DNA of 64,000 bases from Bacteroidota bacterium (GTDB lineage: Bacteria > Bacteroidota > Bacteroidia > Bacteroidales > Tenuifilaceae), in contig JAKQKB010000055.1 in NCBI GenBank assembly GCA_029560875.1, forward strand, positions 119,178-183,177. Reading direction: 5' to 3'. Of the stretch, positions 52,974 through 60,980 are shown piece by piece (within the stretch, counting starts at the first letter, position 1; each line of letters starts with the position of its first letter). The translations under genes and the position numbers were made by a program. The notes beneath the pieces were generated by a model. The model saw only the letters and a program-made list of their open reading frames with translations. It made no database searches and was not told where the DNA came from.

Positions 52974-54224
52974 ATGAAAAAATATAAAACAACAATTCTG
53001 ATTGTCCTCGTTTCATTAATAAACAGTTCGTGTGCAACTATATTTTATGGAGAATCTGACAAAATGAGATTTGAGTCTAATCCCCAGGGTGCAGATGTTT
53101 ACATAAATGGTATACATACGAATAAAAAAACACCTTGCGAAATTAATGTTGTAAAGGAAAAATATCAAACAAAGTTTATAAACAACCAACTAACTTATGA
53201 ACTTATAAAGAGTGGTTATGCACCATCACGTAATTTTATTTTAGCAAAAACCCATCCCCTCGTTTGGCTTGATTTCGTTGCACTTGTACCAGGTTATGTA
53301 GATATATTTGCTCGTCGTGCTTATAAATACAATACTACAATTAAAGAAAACTTAGTATTATATCCAACTGAAACCAAATACGTATTCGTTGACTCAAAAA
53401 ACATAAACTACACTTTTGAAAAAAAGACTGATGTAGACAACTTTATTCCTATCGCAGATAAAATTGAAGAGCAAAGATTTGCTTTAATCATAGGAAATGA
53501 AGACTATTCATCTTATCAACGAAGTTTATCTTCGGAACAAAATGTAGATTTTGCAAGAAATGACGCAAGCGCTTTTCATGAGTATGCAAATAAAACTTTA
53601 GGAATACCTGAGTCAAATATAATTTTTTTGTTAGATGCTACTACGAGTCAAATAAACCAAAGTCTAAATAAGTTAAACCTAATCATTAAAACTACAAAAG
53701 GCAATTCCGAAATTTTCTTCTACTATGCAGGCCATGGTTTACCAGACGAACAAACAAAAGATGCATATATAATTCCAGTTGATGTTAACGGCTCTAATCC
53801 TAACGAAGGAGTTAAACTAAATGATATTTATAAAAAACTAACAGAATACCCCTCAAAAAGAATAACCGTTTTTCTAGACGCCTGTTTTTCTGGTGGAGCA
53901 AGAAATCAAAACTTAAACCTAACGAGAGGGGTTAAAATTAAACCTAAAGAGGCACTACTAAATGGCAATATTATAATTTTCTCATCCAGCACAGGTGAGC
54001 AATCCTCAAATTCTTACAATGAAAAAAATCATGGCCTGTTCACATATTTTCTTTTAAAAAAGATAAAAGAATCAAAGGGCAATATAAATTACAATGATTT
54101 ATTTGAATATTTATCTGAAAAAGTTCCGCTACAATCAATACTCGTAAACAACAAAGAACAAAACCCTCAAATAAGTTTTAGTAAAGACTTAAATGAATCA
54201 TGGGGTAAAACCAAGTTGAAATAA
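52974..54224 (+). CDS. Lipoprotein with PEGA-like and caspase-family peptidase domains
   Basis: A 416-residue lipoprotein. Signal MKKYKTTILIVLVSLINSSC (Cys20), a PEGA-like segment at ~35-70 (FESNPQGADVYINGIHTNKK), a linker, then a C14 caspase-like domain from residue ~165: RFALIIGNEDYS, the catalytic histidine in FFYYAGHGLPDEQ (~260) and the catalytic cysteine in TVFLDACFSGGAR (~303). Both catalytic residues are present, so peptidase activity is plausible. It is anchored in an envelope membrane with the domain in periplasm or outside. Very AT-rich; possible transfer. Confidence 0.85.
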   Translation: MKKYKTTILIVLVSLINSSCATIFYGESDKMRFESNPQGADVYINGIHTNKKTPCEINVVKEKYQTKFINNQLTYELIKSGYAPSRNFILAKTHPLVWLDFVALVPGYVDIFARRAYKYNTTIKENLVLYPTETKYVFVDSKNINYTFEKKTDVDNFIPIADKIEEQRFALIIGNEDYSSYQRSLSSEQNVDFARNDASAFHEYANKTLGIPESNIIFLLDATTSQINQSLNKLNLIIKTTKGNSEIFFYYAGHGLPDEQTKDAYIIPVDVNGSNPNEGVKLNDIYKKLTEYPSKRITVFLDACFSGGARNQNLNLTRGVKIKPKEALLNGNIIIFSSSTGEQSSNSYNEKNHGLFTYFLLKKIKESKGNINYNDLFEYLSEKVPLQSILVNNKEQNPQISFSKDLNESWGKTKLK

Positions 54225-54279
54225 ATGTTGAATTACAAAACTTTAATCGTATGTCAAATGCTCTAAACGAAATTACTTC

Positions 54280-54741
54280 ATGAAACTCCACTCCATTGTT
54301 CTTTTTGTAAAGGACATTGAAAAGTCGAAAGAATTTTACACCAAGATACTCAACCATAGTATTGTACACGATTTTGGAAACAATGTTATTCTTTCAGGAG
54401 GAATTTCCATTTGGCAAATTCAGCAATCGCATATAATCAGTCAAAAACTCGAAACTGCATCAAATTCAAACAGGTTTGAGCTGTACTTTGAAGCAGAAAA
54501 TCTTGATGAAATAAATATCAAGTTGGAACAAAACAGTGTTAAGTTTCTACATCCTATCCACACAGAGCCTTGGGGGCAAAGAACATTGCGTTTTTTTGAC
54601 CCCGATAACCATTTAATTGAGATTGGTGAACCGCTGGAGGTTTTTGTAATGAATATGCACAAGCATGGTTTGAGTCCAGAACAGATATCGAATAAGAGTG
54701 GTATTCCAATTGAAACTGTTAAAAATTTACTAAGCATTTGA
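54280..54741 (+). CDS. VOC-family (glyoxalase/bleomycin-resistance-like) protein
   Basis: A 153-residue protein with the VOC fold: LHSIVLFVKDIEKSKEFYTK at the N terminus and AENLDEINIKL, then FDPDNHLIEIGEPL near residue 113. One metal-ligand glutamate appears (IEIGEP). A C-terminal helical tail (residues ~125-153, MNMHKHGLSPEQISNKSG) is an addition. Substrate unknown; likely a small-molecule lyase, dioxygenase or binding protein. It ends just before arfB and may be co-transcribed. Confidence 0.82.
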   Translation: MKLHSIVLFVKDIEKSKEFYTKILNHSIVHDFGNNVILSGGISIWQIQQSHIISQKLETASNSNRFELYFEAENLDEINIKLEQNSVKFLHPIHTEPWGQRTLRFFDPDNHLIEIGEPLEVFVMNMHKHGLSPEQISNKSGIPIETVKNLLSI

Positions 54742-54744
54742 GCA

Positions 54745-55173
54745 ATGGAACTAGACGTACTTCAAAATAGAGATTTCAGTTCGGAGTTTACCTTTGGCAC
54801 ATCGCGGAGCGGTGGCCCTGGAGGACAAAACGTGAACAAGGTGAGCACGAAGGTTGAACTTAGGTTCAACGTTGTTGAGTCCGTTTTGCTCTGGGCCGAT
54901 GAGAAAGAAATTATCCTAAAGAAACTTGAGAATAAAATAAACAAGGATGGCGAGTTAATTCTGGTTTCACAGTCGGAACGCTCACAGCTGGCCAACAAGG
55001 AAAAAGTGGTAGAGAAATTTTATGCATTGCTCCGGAAAACACTCACACCACAAAAGAAACGCAAGCCCACTAAGCAAACCAAAGCGTCGAAGGAGAAACG
55101 ATTACAAAGCAAGAAACTGAATTCAGAGAAGAAAAGTTTACGAAAATCAATAAATACAGATGCTAGACACTAG
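54745..55173 (+). CDS. arfB: Peptidyl-tRNA hydrolase ArfB (ribosome rescue)
   Basis: A 142-residue ribosome-rescue factor. The catalytic GGQ loop is RSGGPGGQNVNKVSTKVELR near residues 21-40. The basic C-terminal tail that sits in the empty mRNA channel is present (TPQKKRKPTKQTKASKEKR, LQSKKLNSEKKSLRKS). It frees stalled ribosomes by hydrolysing peptidyl-tRNA. The last codons lie in a 7-bp repeat array. The start lies three bases after the VOC gene. Confidence 0.93.
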   Translation: MELDVLQNRDFSSEFTFGTSRSGGPGGQNVNKVSTKVELRFNVVESVLLWADEKEIILKKLENKINKDGELILVSQSERSQLANKEKVVEKFYALLRKTLTPQKKRKPTKQTKASKEKRLQSKKLNSEKKSLRKSINTDARH

Positions 55174-55191
55174 ACATCAGACAAGAGATAT
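55157..55191 (+). repeat. 7-bp phased repeat array at the arfB 3' end
   Basis: Reads CAGATGC, TAGACAC, TAGACAT, CAGACAA, GAGATAT in strict 7-base steps: consensus nAGAYnn, the same as the array after prmC. It spans the arfB stop codon. Confidence 0.65.
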
Positions 55192-55214
55192 TGTTAACCT
55201 ATAAATCAAACACT

Positions 55215-55502
55215 ATGTACCTAGTCCTTGTAACCTATATCAAACCAATTGAGGATGTTGACGCACACCTCGCTAACCACCGAGCATATCTCGACAAATT
55301 CTACTCAACAGGAAACCTGATTTGCTCAGGTCCACAGAATCCTAGAACAGGAGGTTTGCTTCTTGCAAACTTTGCGAACACCAATGAGGTCTGGAACTTT
55401 ATCCATAACGACCCATACTTCCTCAACCAAATTGCCGATTATAAAATTGTGGAGTTTAACCCTGTGAAGTACGCTAAAGGATTTGAGCAGTTTGTAAAGT
55501 AA
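55215..55502 (+). CDS. YciI-family protein
   Basis: A 95-residue protein of the YciI/dimeric alpha-beta-barrel type: MYLVLVTYIKPIEDVDAHLANHRAYLDKFYSTG, then GPQNPRTGGLLLANFANTNEVWNFIHNDPYFL, and the end YKIVEFNPVKY. Histidine and aspartate positions of the family (HRAYLDK, NDPY) are kept. Function is not established in the family. Start is ATG 55215; a TTG at 55191 would add eight unconserved residues. A terminator-like hairpin follows. Confidence 0.85.
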   Translation: MYLVLVTYIKPIEDVDAHLANHRAYLDKFYSTGNLICSGPQNPRTGGLLLANFANTNEVWNFIHNDPYFLNQIADYKIVEFNPVKYAKGFEQFVK

Positions 55503-55508
55503 TAAACA

Positions 55509-55540
55509 AAAAAGGCCACCCTGAATGGATGACCTTTTGG
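55509..55540 (-). terminator. Hairpin after the ancestral tRNA-Gly 3' end
   Basis: On the minus strand AAAAGGTCATCC pairs with GGTGGCCTTTT (two G-T wobbles) and runs into TTTTTTG. It lies directly downstream of the displaced tRNA 3' end and would have been its terminator. On the plus strand it is imperfect but could serve the YciI-like gene. Confidence 0.65.
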
Positions 55541-55586
55541 AGCGGAAAACGGGATTCGAACCCGCGACCCTCAGCTTGGGAAGCTG
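55538..55586 (-). pseudogene. 3' half of a tRNA-Gly gene with encoded CCA (attachment-site remnant)
   Basis: From the anticodon arm to the 3' end this copy matches the complete tRNA-Gly at 59114-59186; 31 bases (55556-55586) are identical to 59129-59159. It lacks the D arm and 5' acceptor strand. It ends with an encoded CCA (complement of 55538-55540), which the complete gene does not have. Its acceptor strand pairs perfectly with the complete gene's 5' strand, so it is likely the original chromosomal 3' end. Confidence 0.85.
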
Positions 55587-55935
55587 TTTCAGATAATCTT
55601 CACTGTGCAGACCTTCATAGCCTTGAAGAGATTATAGGGAATGTTCCTTTAGATAGATTTCATTATCATTGACAGCCTAATAAACCTAGGAATTGTTGCA
55701 ATTGGAGTTAAACAATTAAGGGATAACTTCAAAGGGGTTGCCATTATCGCTATCACACAATCAACAGAAGATGATAAAATGCGAGGATCAAATAAGATTG
55801 TGCATGATAGTGATATTGGTGTGTATACAATGGCATAGCAACAACCTTCAAGAATAGATTTTACAGGATTGGTATGGATTTGCCAATATTTGAAGAATTG
55901 GAAAGGATGCCTAAAAGGTCAAATGGGTTGAAATC
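55587..55935 (+). pseudogene. Decayed RadA/RecA-like ATPase
   Basis: The plus strand still reads segments of a RadA/DnaB-like ATPase in different frames: ADLHSLEEIIGNVPLDRF, IDSLINLGIVAIGVKQLRDN, FKGVAIIAITQSTEDDKMRG then SNKIVHDSDIGV, and TTFKNRF with YRIGMDLPIF. The KNRF-type element and the RGS-x-x-x-x-HDSD-like element suggest a RecA-fold ATPase. Several frameshifts and a stop after GVYTMA separate them. It abuts the tRNA remnant. It looks like a mobile-element gene relic; no intact partner was seen in the gap up to 56058. Confidence 0.65.
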
Positions 55936-56058
55936 GCCAAGAAATATACTATGGATAAACTTTTTGAAAATTATTACAATTATTACCCCTTAAAAAAGAT
56001 TAAAATTTTTTTATTGAATAATTAAATCTAATTTTAAGTAAAAAATAAAAAAGGTATC

Positions 56059-58743
56059 ATGAATAAATTTTCCATTCTTTCACTAATCTTTTTATTTGTT
56101 TTAATCTCTTGTGAAAAAAATGAACAGTCGCAATCAACAAAAGATGTTGTGATTGCAAAAGACGTAGAAGTAATTAACAATCAAACATGGAATGATAATT
56201 TCATTTCAATTGATTCAACTAATTACACCTTAACCTTCTCTCCCGAAATTTCTTTATCTCAATCAATTAAACCTGGGAATATAATAATATCAACCATTGG
56301 AGAAGGTTTGCTACGGAAAGTTAAAACCATAAATAATGTAAACAATCAAATTCAAATTCAGACAGACCCTATCTTCCTTACTGAAGTAATCCAACAAGGT
56401 TTGATAGAATTTAATCAGGAACTGACAACCTCTATGGTTAAAACTATAGATTATCACTATTCAGGTGTATACTTAAAGGCTAATAAATCAAAAGGTCTAA
56501 GTCAATCACCTCTTGAATGGGAAATAAACACTGTTTTGTATGATGCAGATAACAATCCATCTACAACAATTGATCAAATAAAAGTATTAGGTAGTTTTAG
56601 TTGTGATTGGAAAATTAACGCCAAAATTGATGTAGGGATAACTCAAGGTCTTAAGGAAGCTAAATTCGGATTCGAATCTTCTGAAAACCTTAACTTAAAA
56701 TTAGTTGCAGGACTTCAATACAACTTTGAAAAAAAGTTCACTATAGCCACAATCAAATTTTCCCCAATTATTATCAATGTTGGAGCTGTTCCAGTAGTGT
56801 TTACTCCTCAATTTAATATAGTTATAGGCGTTAATGGCTATGCAAATGCATCATTATCATCTGAAATCGGACAGAGTTTATCATATAATGCAGGGATGCA
56901 ATATTTGAATACTACAGGTTGGTCTCCTTTTCAATCCTTTACCAAAGATTTTACATTCCAGCCTCCCTCATTAGATATGAATGCTGGTGCTGAAGTTTTC
57001 TTAAAACCTGAATTAGTAATTAAATTGTACTCAATTGCAGGTCCTTATGTAAACACTAAAATTTATGGCAAACTTGATGCTAACATTCTACAAACACCAT
57101 GGTGGAAACTTTATGGTGGAGTTAACATGGACGCTGGAATAAAAGCAAATATTCTAGACAAGTTTTTGTTGGATTATAATATTAGCGATTTAATTAAATA
57201 CGAGCAGTTATTGGCTCAAGCGAGTACTCCCTTGGCAAAACTACCAACAGTAAATACCAGTGCCGTAACAGATGTAACATCCATTTCTGCCAACTGTGGA
57301 GGCAATATTACGAACGATGGTGGAGCAACAATAACAGTCCGAGGTGTATGCTGGGGCCTTTTCGAAAATCCAATAATCGAAGAACTTAAAACCGTTGATG
57401 GTTCTGGCGCTGGTCAATTCTCTAGCAATATTTCAAGTTTAATTATGGGAACAACCTATCATGTTAGAGCTTATGCAACAAACTCTGCAGGTACGGCTTA
57501 TGGCGAGGATGTTTCATTCAAGACTTTAGGGTTACCATCGATTATTACTTCTGGGATTACGTCTATTACATCTTCTTCTGCTATATCCGGAGGAAATATA
57601 ACATCGAATGGAGGATTACCAATTCTAGAGAGCGGAGTATGTTGGAGTACATCTGAAAACCCAACCATTCTAAATTATAAAACAACTGATGGTACAGGAA
57701 GTGGTTTGTTTGTCAGCAATTTGACGAATTTATCGGCAAATACAACCTATTATGTTCGCGCTTATGCTACTAATAACCTTGGCACTTCCTATGGTGATCA
57801 AGGAATCCTTACAACTACTCCATTAACAACTGTAATTCCAACTGTTATTACTTCAAATGCGATTAACATTACAAATTCTTCTGCAACTATTGGGGGCAAT
57901 ATTACTTCTGATGGAGGGTCAACAATCTTAGAAAGAGGCGTTTACTGGGGTACTGTTCCCAATCCTGTAATTAATGGTTCTAAACTAGTGATTGAAAATA
58001 GCAATGCATCATACTCATTAACCATCAACTCATTAAGTGAGTCTACGAAATATTACATAATTGCTTATGCTATTAATAATATTGGAGAAGCACAAGGTGA
58101 CGAAATTAGTTTTACTACCAATTCAGAGGTGGGAGGAAATACCGTTACTGATATAGATGGTAATATTTATAATACAATTACAATTGGTAATCAAGTTTGG
58201 TTGAAAGAGAATTTGAAAACAACAAAGTTTCAAGATGGGACTGATATTGCAAATATTACAGATGGTACAGAATGGGCCAACATGACAACACCTGCTTTTT
58301 CTTGGTATAATAACGATATAAGTTATAAAAACCCCTACGGCGCTTTGTATAATTGGTATGCATTATCAAACAACAAAGGGGTGTGTCCGACAGGTTGGCG
58401 TGCTCCGTCGGATGAAGACTGGGACATACTTGCTAGTTTTCTTGGAGGATCAAGCATTGCAGGGTCAAAACTAAAAGAAGCAGGCACCTTACACTGGAAT
58501 AGTCCAAATTTATACAGCAATAATGAAAGTGGATTTACAGCCATCCCGACGGGTTATCGAGACGGGTTTTCTGGAATCTTCAACTCCTTTGGAGAAGAGG
58601 CACTATTATGGTCAACAAGTCAACCATTTGATCTTTGGAAATCTATGGTTTATTTGACTAATGGAAATGAAGAACTCCTAAAAACGACCTATCTGAAGCC
58701 ATATGGATTATCTATCCGTTGCATAAAATCTAATACTAAATAA
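56059..58743 (+). CDS. Large lipoprotein with three FN3-like repeats and a FISUMP domain
   Basis: An 894-residue lipoprotein: signal MNKFSILSLIFLFVLISC (Cys18), a beta-rich region to ~390, three ~90-95-residue repeats (~400-490, ~490-585, ~595-685) with GGNITxDGG, RGVCWG/SGVCWS and TTYxVRAYATNxxGTAYG elements, and a C-terminal Fibrobacter-succinogenes major (FISUMP) domain, ~690-894 (YNTITIGNQVWLKENLKTT, GALYNWYAL, CPTGWRAPSDEDWD, SGFTAIPTGYRDG, LSIRCIK). It is probably surface-exposed; binding or adhesion is plausible, unproven. It is AT-rich and is the only intact gene in the tRNA-flanked segment. Confidence 0.88.
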   Translation: MNKFSILSLIFLFVLISCEKNEQSQSTKDVVIAKDVEVINNQTWNDNFISIDSTNYTLTFSPEISLSQSIKPGNIIISTIGEGLLRKVKTINNVNNQIQIQTDPIFLTEVIQQGLIEFNQELTTSMVKTIDYHYSGVYLKANKSKGLSQSPLEWEINTVLYDADNNPSTTIDQIKVLGSFSCDWKINAKIDVGITQGLKEAKFGFESSENLNLKLVAGLQYNFEKKFTIATIKFSPIIINVGAVPVVFTPQFNIVIGVNGYANASLSSEIGQSLSYNAGMQYLNTTGWSPFQSFTKDFTFQPPSLDMNAGAEVFLKPELVIKLYSIAGPYVNTKIYGKLDANILQTPWWKLYGGVNMDAGIKANILDKFLLDYNISDLIKYEQLLAQASTPLAKLPTVNTSAVTDVTSISANCGGNITNDGGATITVRGVCWGLFENPIIEELKTVDGSGAGQFSSNISSLIMGTTYHVRAYATNSAGTAYGEDVSFKTLGLPSIITSGITSITSSSAISGGNITSNGGLPILESGVCWSTSENPTILNYKTTDGTGSGLFVSNLTNLSANTTYYVRAYATNNLGTSYGDQGILTTTPLTTVIPTVITSNAINITNSSATIGGNITSDGGSTILERGVYWGTVPNPVINGSKLVIENSNASYSLTINSLSESTKYYIIAYAINNIGEAQGDEISFTTNSEVGGNTVTDIDGNIYNTITIGNQVWLKENLKTTKFQDGTDIANITDGTEWANMTTPAFSWYNNDISYKNPYGALYNWYALSNNKGVCPTGWRAPSDEDWDILASFLGGSSIAGSKLKEAGTLHWNSPNLYSNNESGFTAIPTGYRDGFSGIFNSFGEEALLWSTSQPFDLWKSMVYLTNGNEELLKTTYLKPYGLSIRCIKSNTK

Positions 58744-59070
58744 ATGCAATGAAAAAATTTCAAATTTAAAAAAAGATGATTTTTATTAAAATATTTAAGT
58801 CTTTGAAATGATAATTGAGTTAATGAACAAAATCATTTGAATAAAAACATAATCTTAATACCTCAATTCTAACTTTTAAATTATCTTTTCACAAATATTT
58901 TCTCCCTCCTCCAAACAATTAAATTAATGCAATGTAATTTATGGAAAAAGAATCCTCTTTGTATCTATTAATTAAAGAATAGATAAAAGCAACGAGGGTT
59001 CTTTGAAATGCTAATTTAATTCACCTGATTAATGACACACTTCGTTTTAGTAATGTTTTAGTAACCCTAA
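58744..59070. other. Intergenic stretch with a nested inverted repeat
   Basis: No gene seen. AT-rich sequence between the FISUMP gene and the tRNA terminator, containing a two-step inverted repeat at 58949-59002 (see the repeat entry). No promoter box with good spacing was recognised. Confidence 0.6.
58949..59002. repeat. Nested imperfect inverted repeat near the island end
   Basis: Outer arms AGAATCCTC (58949-58957) and GAGGGTTCT (58994-59002, one G-T wobble) enclose inner arms TATCTATT (58962-58969) and AATAGATA (58978-58985). Confidence 0.55.
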
Positions 59071-59102
59071 AAACAAAAAGCCTCACATCTCTGTAAGGCT
59101 TT
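59071..59102 (-). terminator. Terminator after tRNA-Gly
   Basis: Minus-strand AAAGCCTTA pairs with TGAGGCTTT (one wobble) across an 8-base loop, then TTGTTTTT. Confidence 0.7.
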
Positions 59103-59113
59103 CATTTTCAGTG

Positions 59114-59186
59114 AGCGGGAAACGGGACTCGAACCCGCGACCCTCAGCTTGGGAAGCTGATGCTCTACCAACTGAGCTACTTCCGC
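59114..59186 (-). tRNA. tRNA-Gly (CCC anticodon)
   Basis: A 73-base cloverleaf: acceptor GCGGAAG, D arm with AGCTCAGTTGGTAGAGC, anticodon loop TTCCCAA giving CCC, T loop TTCGAGT. The CCA end is not encoded (the next bases are CAC). The acceptor has an A-C mismatch at pair 5-68, which the second copy at 55538-55586 would repair. A minus-strand TACTTTTA box lies 12 bases upstream (59198-59205). Confidence 0.9.
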
Positions 59187-59234
59187 AAATTCTTTGGTAA
59201 AAGTAAGAATTTTACCAATTGTTGGTTGTGTTTG

Positions 59235-60119
59235 CTACGAAAAAATGCCGATAGGGTCTATAATGCTAGTTATAATACCTCTATTGGCCTTGCTTGATGA
59301 TGCATTATTCAGAGTAATAACAGGAATTGGCGACTCGTTGATGATATGATGAGCAAATGCGCCAAGGTAGTTGTCGATACCACTTTCACGGTGAGTCATC
59401 ACAATAATCGAATCGCAATTAATCTCTTTGGAATAATCAAGAATTGCTCTGTAAGCAAAATCTTCTTCCTTGCGAATAATGTTTACAGTGTACTCTATAT
59501 GGTTTTCCTCGTACAATTTCGCGTATTTATTTACCTTGTCCTGCATACGGGTGAACTCCTTCTCCATATCGCCAAATATTACAGATACAATATGTAGCTT
59601 AGCTTTATGCTGTAGAGCAAGTGAAATAGAGTTGAAAAGTTTTAATCGACAGTTATTTGCTAAGTCGAGAGGAACAAGAATATTCTTGAACTTTTCCTCA
59701 GTAACACTCTTAACTGTAATTACTGGCTGCTTTGCCATAATAATTACGTTGGAAAGTGTTGAGCCAAGTCTTATTTCGCCTGGATTCCCAGGGATATTAT
59801 CTGTCATTAGTATGTAGCGCACCTTATTTTCGTCGGCATACTCCACTATTTTTTGGTGACGTTTCCCTTGCAGAACCTTATAAACTGTGCTCTGGTCGAG
59901 CTGAAACTTCCGCGATACCTCAATTAATCTGTTGAAAGAATCGTTCACCAATTTCTCAGGCTTGATATCCTCAAGCCACCAATCCCGAAGGTCCAATACG
60001 TGTAAAAGGTGAATTTCAGCATTAAGAACTGGCACTAACTGTTTAGCATAGGTTAATGCTAGGTGATATTGGTCTCCAAAATCGACGGGTACTAAAAGTA
60101 TTGTTCTCTTGTTTGGCAT
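59235..60119 (-). CDS. Universal stress protein with two Usp domains
   Basis: A ~294-residue protein with tandem Usp domains (residues ~1-135 and ~145-285). Each starts with a hydrophobic strand then D (ILLVPVDFGDQYHLAL; ILVPLDLANNC) and ends in an R-x-G-S or S-x-x-x-x-V-type segment (GEIRLGSTLSNVII). The ATP-binding G-x-x-G-x-9-G-S pattern is only partly kept. Roles range from stress survival to signalling and cannot be chosen here. Start is ATG 60119; TTG 60131 would lie almost on the transcript start from the TAACTTTG box (60142-60149). Downstream is the tRNA-Gly gene. Confidence 0.83.
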   Translation of the reverse strand: MPNKRTILLVPVDFGDQYHLALTYAKQLVPVLNAEIHLLHVLDLRDWWLEDIKPEKLVNDSFNRLIEVSRKFQLDQSTVYKVLQGKRHQKIVEYADENKVRYILMTDNIPGNPGEIRLGSTLSNVIIMAKQPVITVKSVTEEKFKNILVPLDLANNCRLKLFNSISLALQHKAKLHIVSVIFGDMEKEFTRMQDKVNKYAKLYEENHIEYTVNIIRKEEDFAYRAILDYSKEINCDSIIVMTHRESGIDNYLGAFAHHIINESPIPVITLNNASSSKANRGIITSIIDPIGIFS

Positions 60120-60141
60120 TTTATTAATCAATTTATTCCTT

Positions 60142-60149
60142 CAAAGTTA
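60142..60149 (-). promoter_or_regulatory. -7 box for the usp gene
   Basis: Minus-strand TAACTTTG, an exact match, about 23 bases before the chosen ATG. It lies directly after the frd/sdh terminator. Confidence 0.5.
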
Positions 60150-60162
60150 ACATTGATGCTTC

Positions 60163-60182
60163 AAAAAAGTTCCACAGGAACT
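60163..60182 (-). terminator. Terminator of the frd/sdh operon
   Basis: Minus-strand AGTTCC pairs with GGAACT (60177-60182 with 60168-60173) across the TGT triloop, then a run of T. Confidence 0.75.
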
Positions 60183-60206
60183 GTTAATCGACATTAAAAC
60201 TAATGT

Positions 60207-60950
60207 TTAATCCTTAATTTTTGCCGATATAAATTCCCTGTTCAGTTTTGCAATTGTGCTTATAGATATTCCTTTTGGACACTCGGCTTCGCAAGCGCGA
60301 GTGTTGGTGCAACTTCCAAAACCAAGTTCATCCATTTTGGCCACCATACTCTTTACCCTATCAACGGCCTCAATTCGCCCCTGAGGGAACTGTGCAAGGT
60401 GTGTAACCTTGGCGGCCACAAACAGCATTGCCGATGCATTCTTACAAGCGGCCACGCACGCTCCGCATCCAACACACGATGCAGTATCGAAAGCAACGTC
60501 GGCGTTGTGCTTGGGAACAGGAATTGTGTTAGCATCCTGTGCTGCACCAGCGTTTACACTGATGTATCCTCCTGCATTGGTAATTTTATCGAACGCAGAG
60601 CGGTCAACCACCAAATCCTTAACAACTGGGAACGATGCAGAACGCCAAGGTTCAAGCGTAACGGTATCGCCATCCTTAAAAAGTCGCATTCGGAGTTCGC
60701 AGGTGGTGGTGCGGTGGTCGTTTCCGTGGGGGCGACCATTGATGTATATTCCGCAGGAACCGCAAATACCCTCGCGGCAATCGTGGTCGAATGCCACTGG
60801 CTCTTTGCCATCCTTAATAAGTGTTCCGTTAAGGTAGTCGAGCATTTCGAGGAATGACATATCCTCGGCAACATCGTTAAGTTGGTATGTTTCGAAGCGA
60901 CCTTTGCTCTTAGCATTTTTTTGTCGCCATATTTTGAGTTTAATGTTCAT
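60207..60950 (-). CDS. sdhB: Fumarate reductase/succinate dehydrogenase iron-sulfur subunit
   Basis: A 247-residue subunit carrying three iron-sulfur centres. The N-terminal 2Fe-2S motif is [10 protein letters not shown] with a downstream C (residues ~57-77); two cysteine groups follow, [15 protein letters not shown] (~155) and [16 protein letters not shown] (~205). The sequence fits the fumarate-reductase-like (B-type) enzyme. It is last of the C-A-B operon. It passes electrons between the FAD subunit and the membrane heme subunit. No cysteine appears missing. Confidence 0.94.
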   Translation of the reverse strand: MNIKLKIWRQKNAKSKGRFETYQLNDVAEDMSFLEMLDYLNGTLIKDGKEPVAFDHDCREGICGSCGIYINGRPHGNDHRTTTCELRMRLFKDGDTVTLEPWRSASFPVVKDLVVDRSAFDKITNAGGYISVNAGAAQDANTIPVPKHNADVAFDTASCVGCGACVAACKNASAMLFVAAKVTHLAQFPQGRIEAVDRVKSMVAKMDELGFGSCTNTRACEAECPKGISISTIAKLNREFISAKIKD

Positions 60951-60980
60951 TGCAATGTGGATTTATCGTTGATAAACCGA

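Noticed and set aside
52974..54224. Gasdermin-caspase or CRISPR-linked (Craspase) defence system.
   Set aside because: No gasdermin-like gene, Cas gene or effector with a recognisable cut site lies next to the caspase gene.
60399..60857. Two overlapping open frames antisense to sdhB, over 140 codons each.
   Set aside because: The sense gene is complete with all iron-sulfur cysteines; the antisense frames show no known motif.
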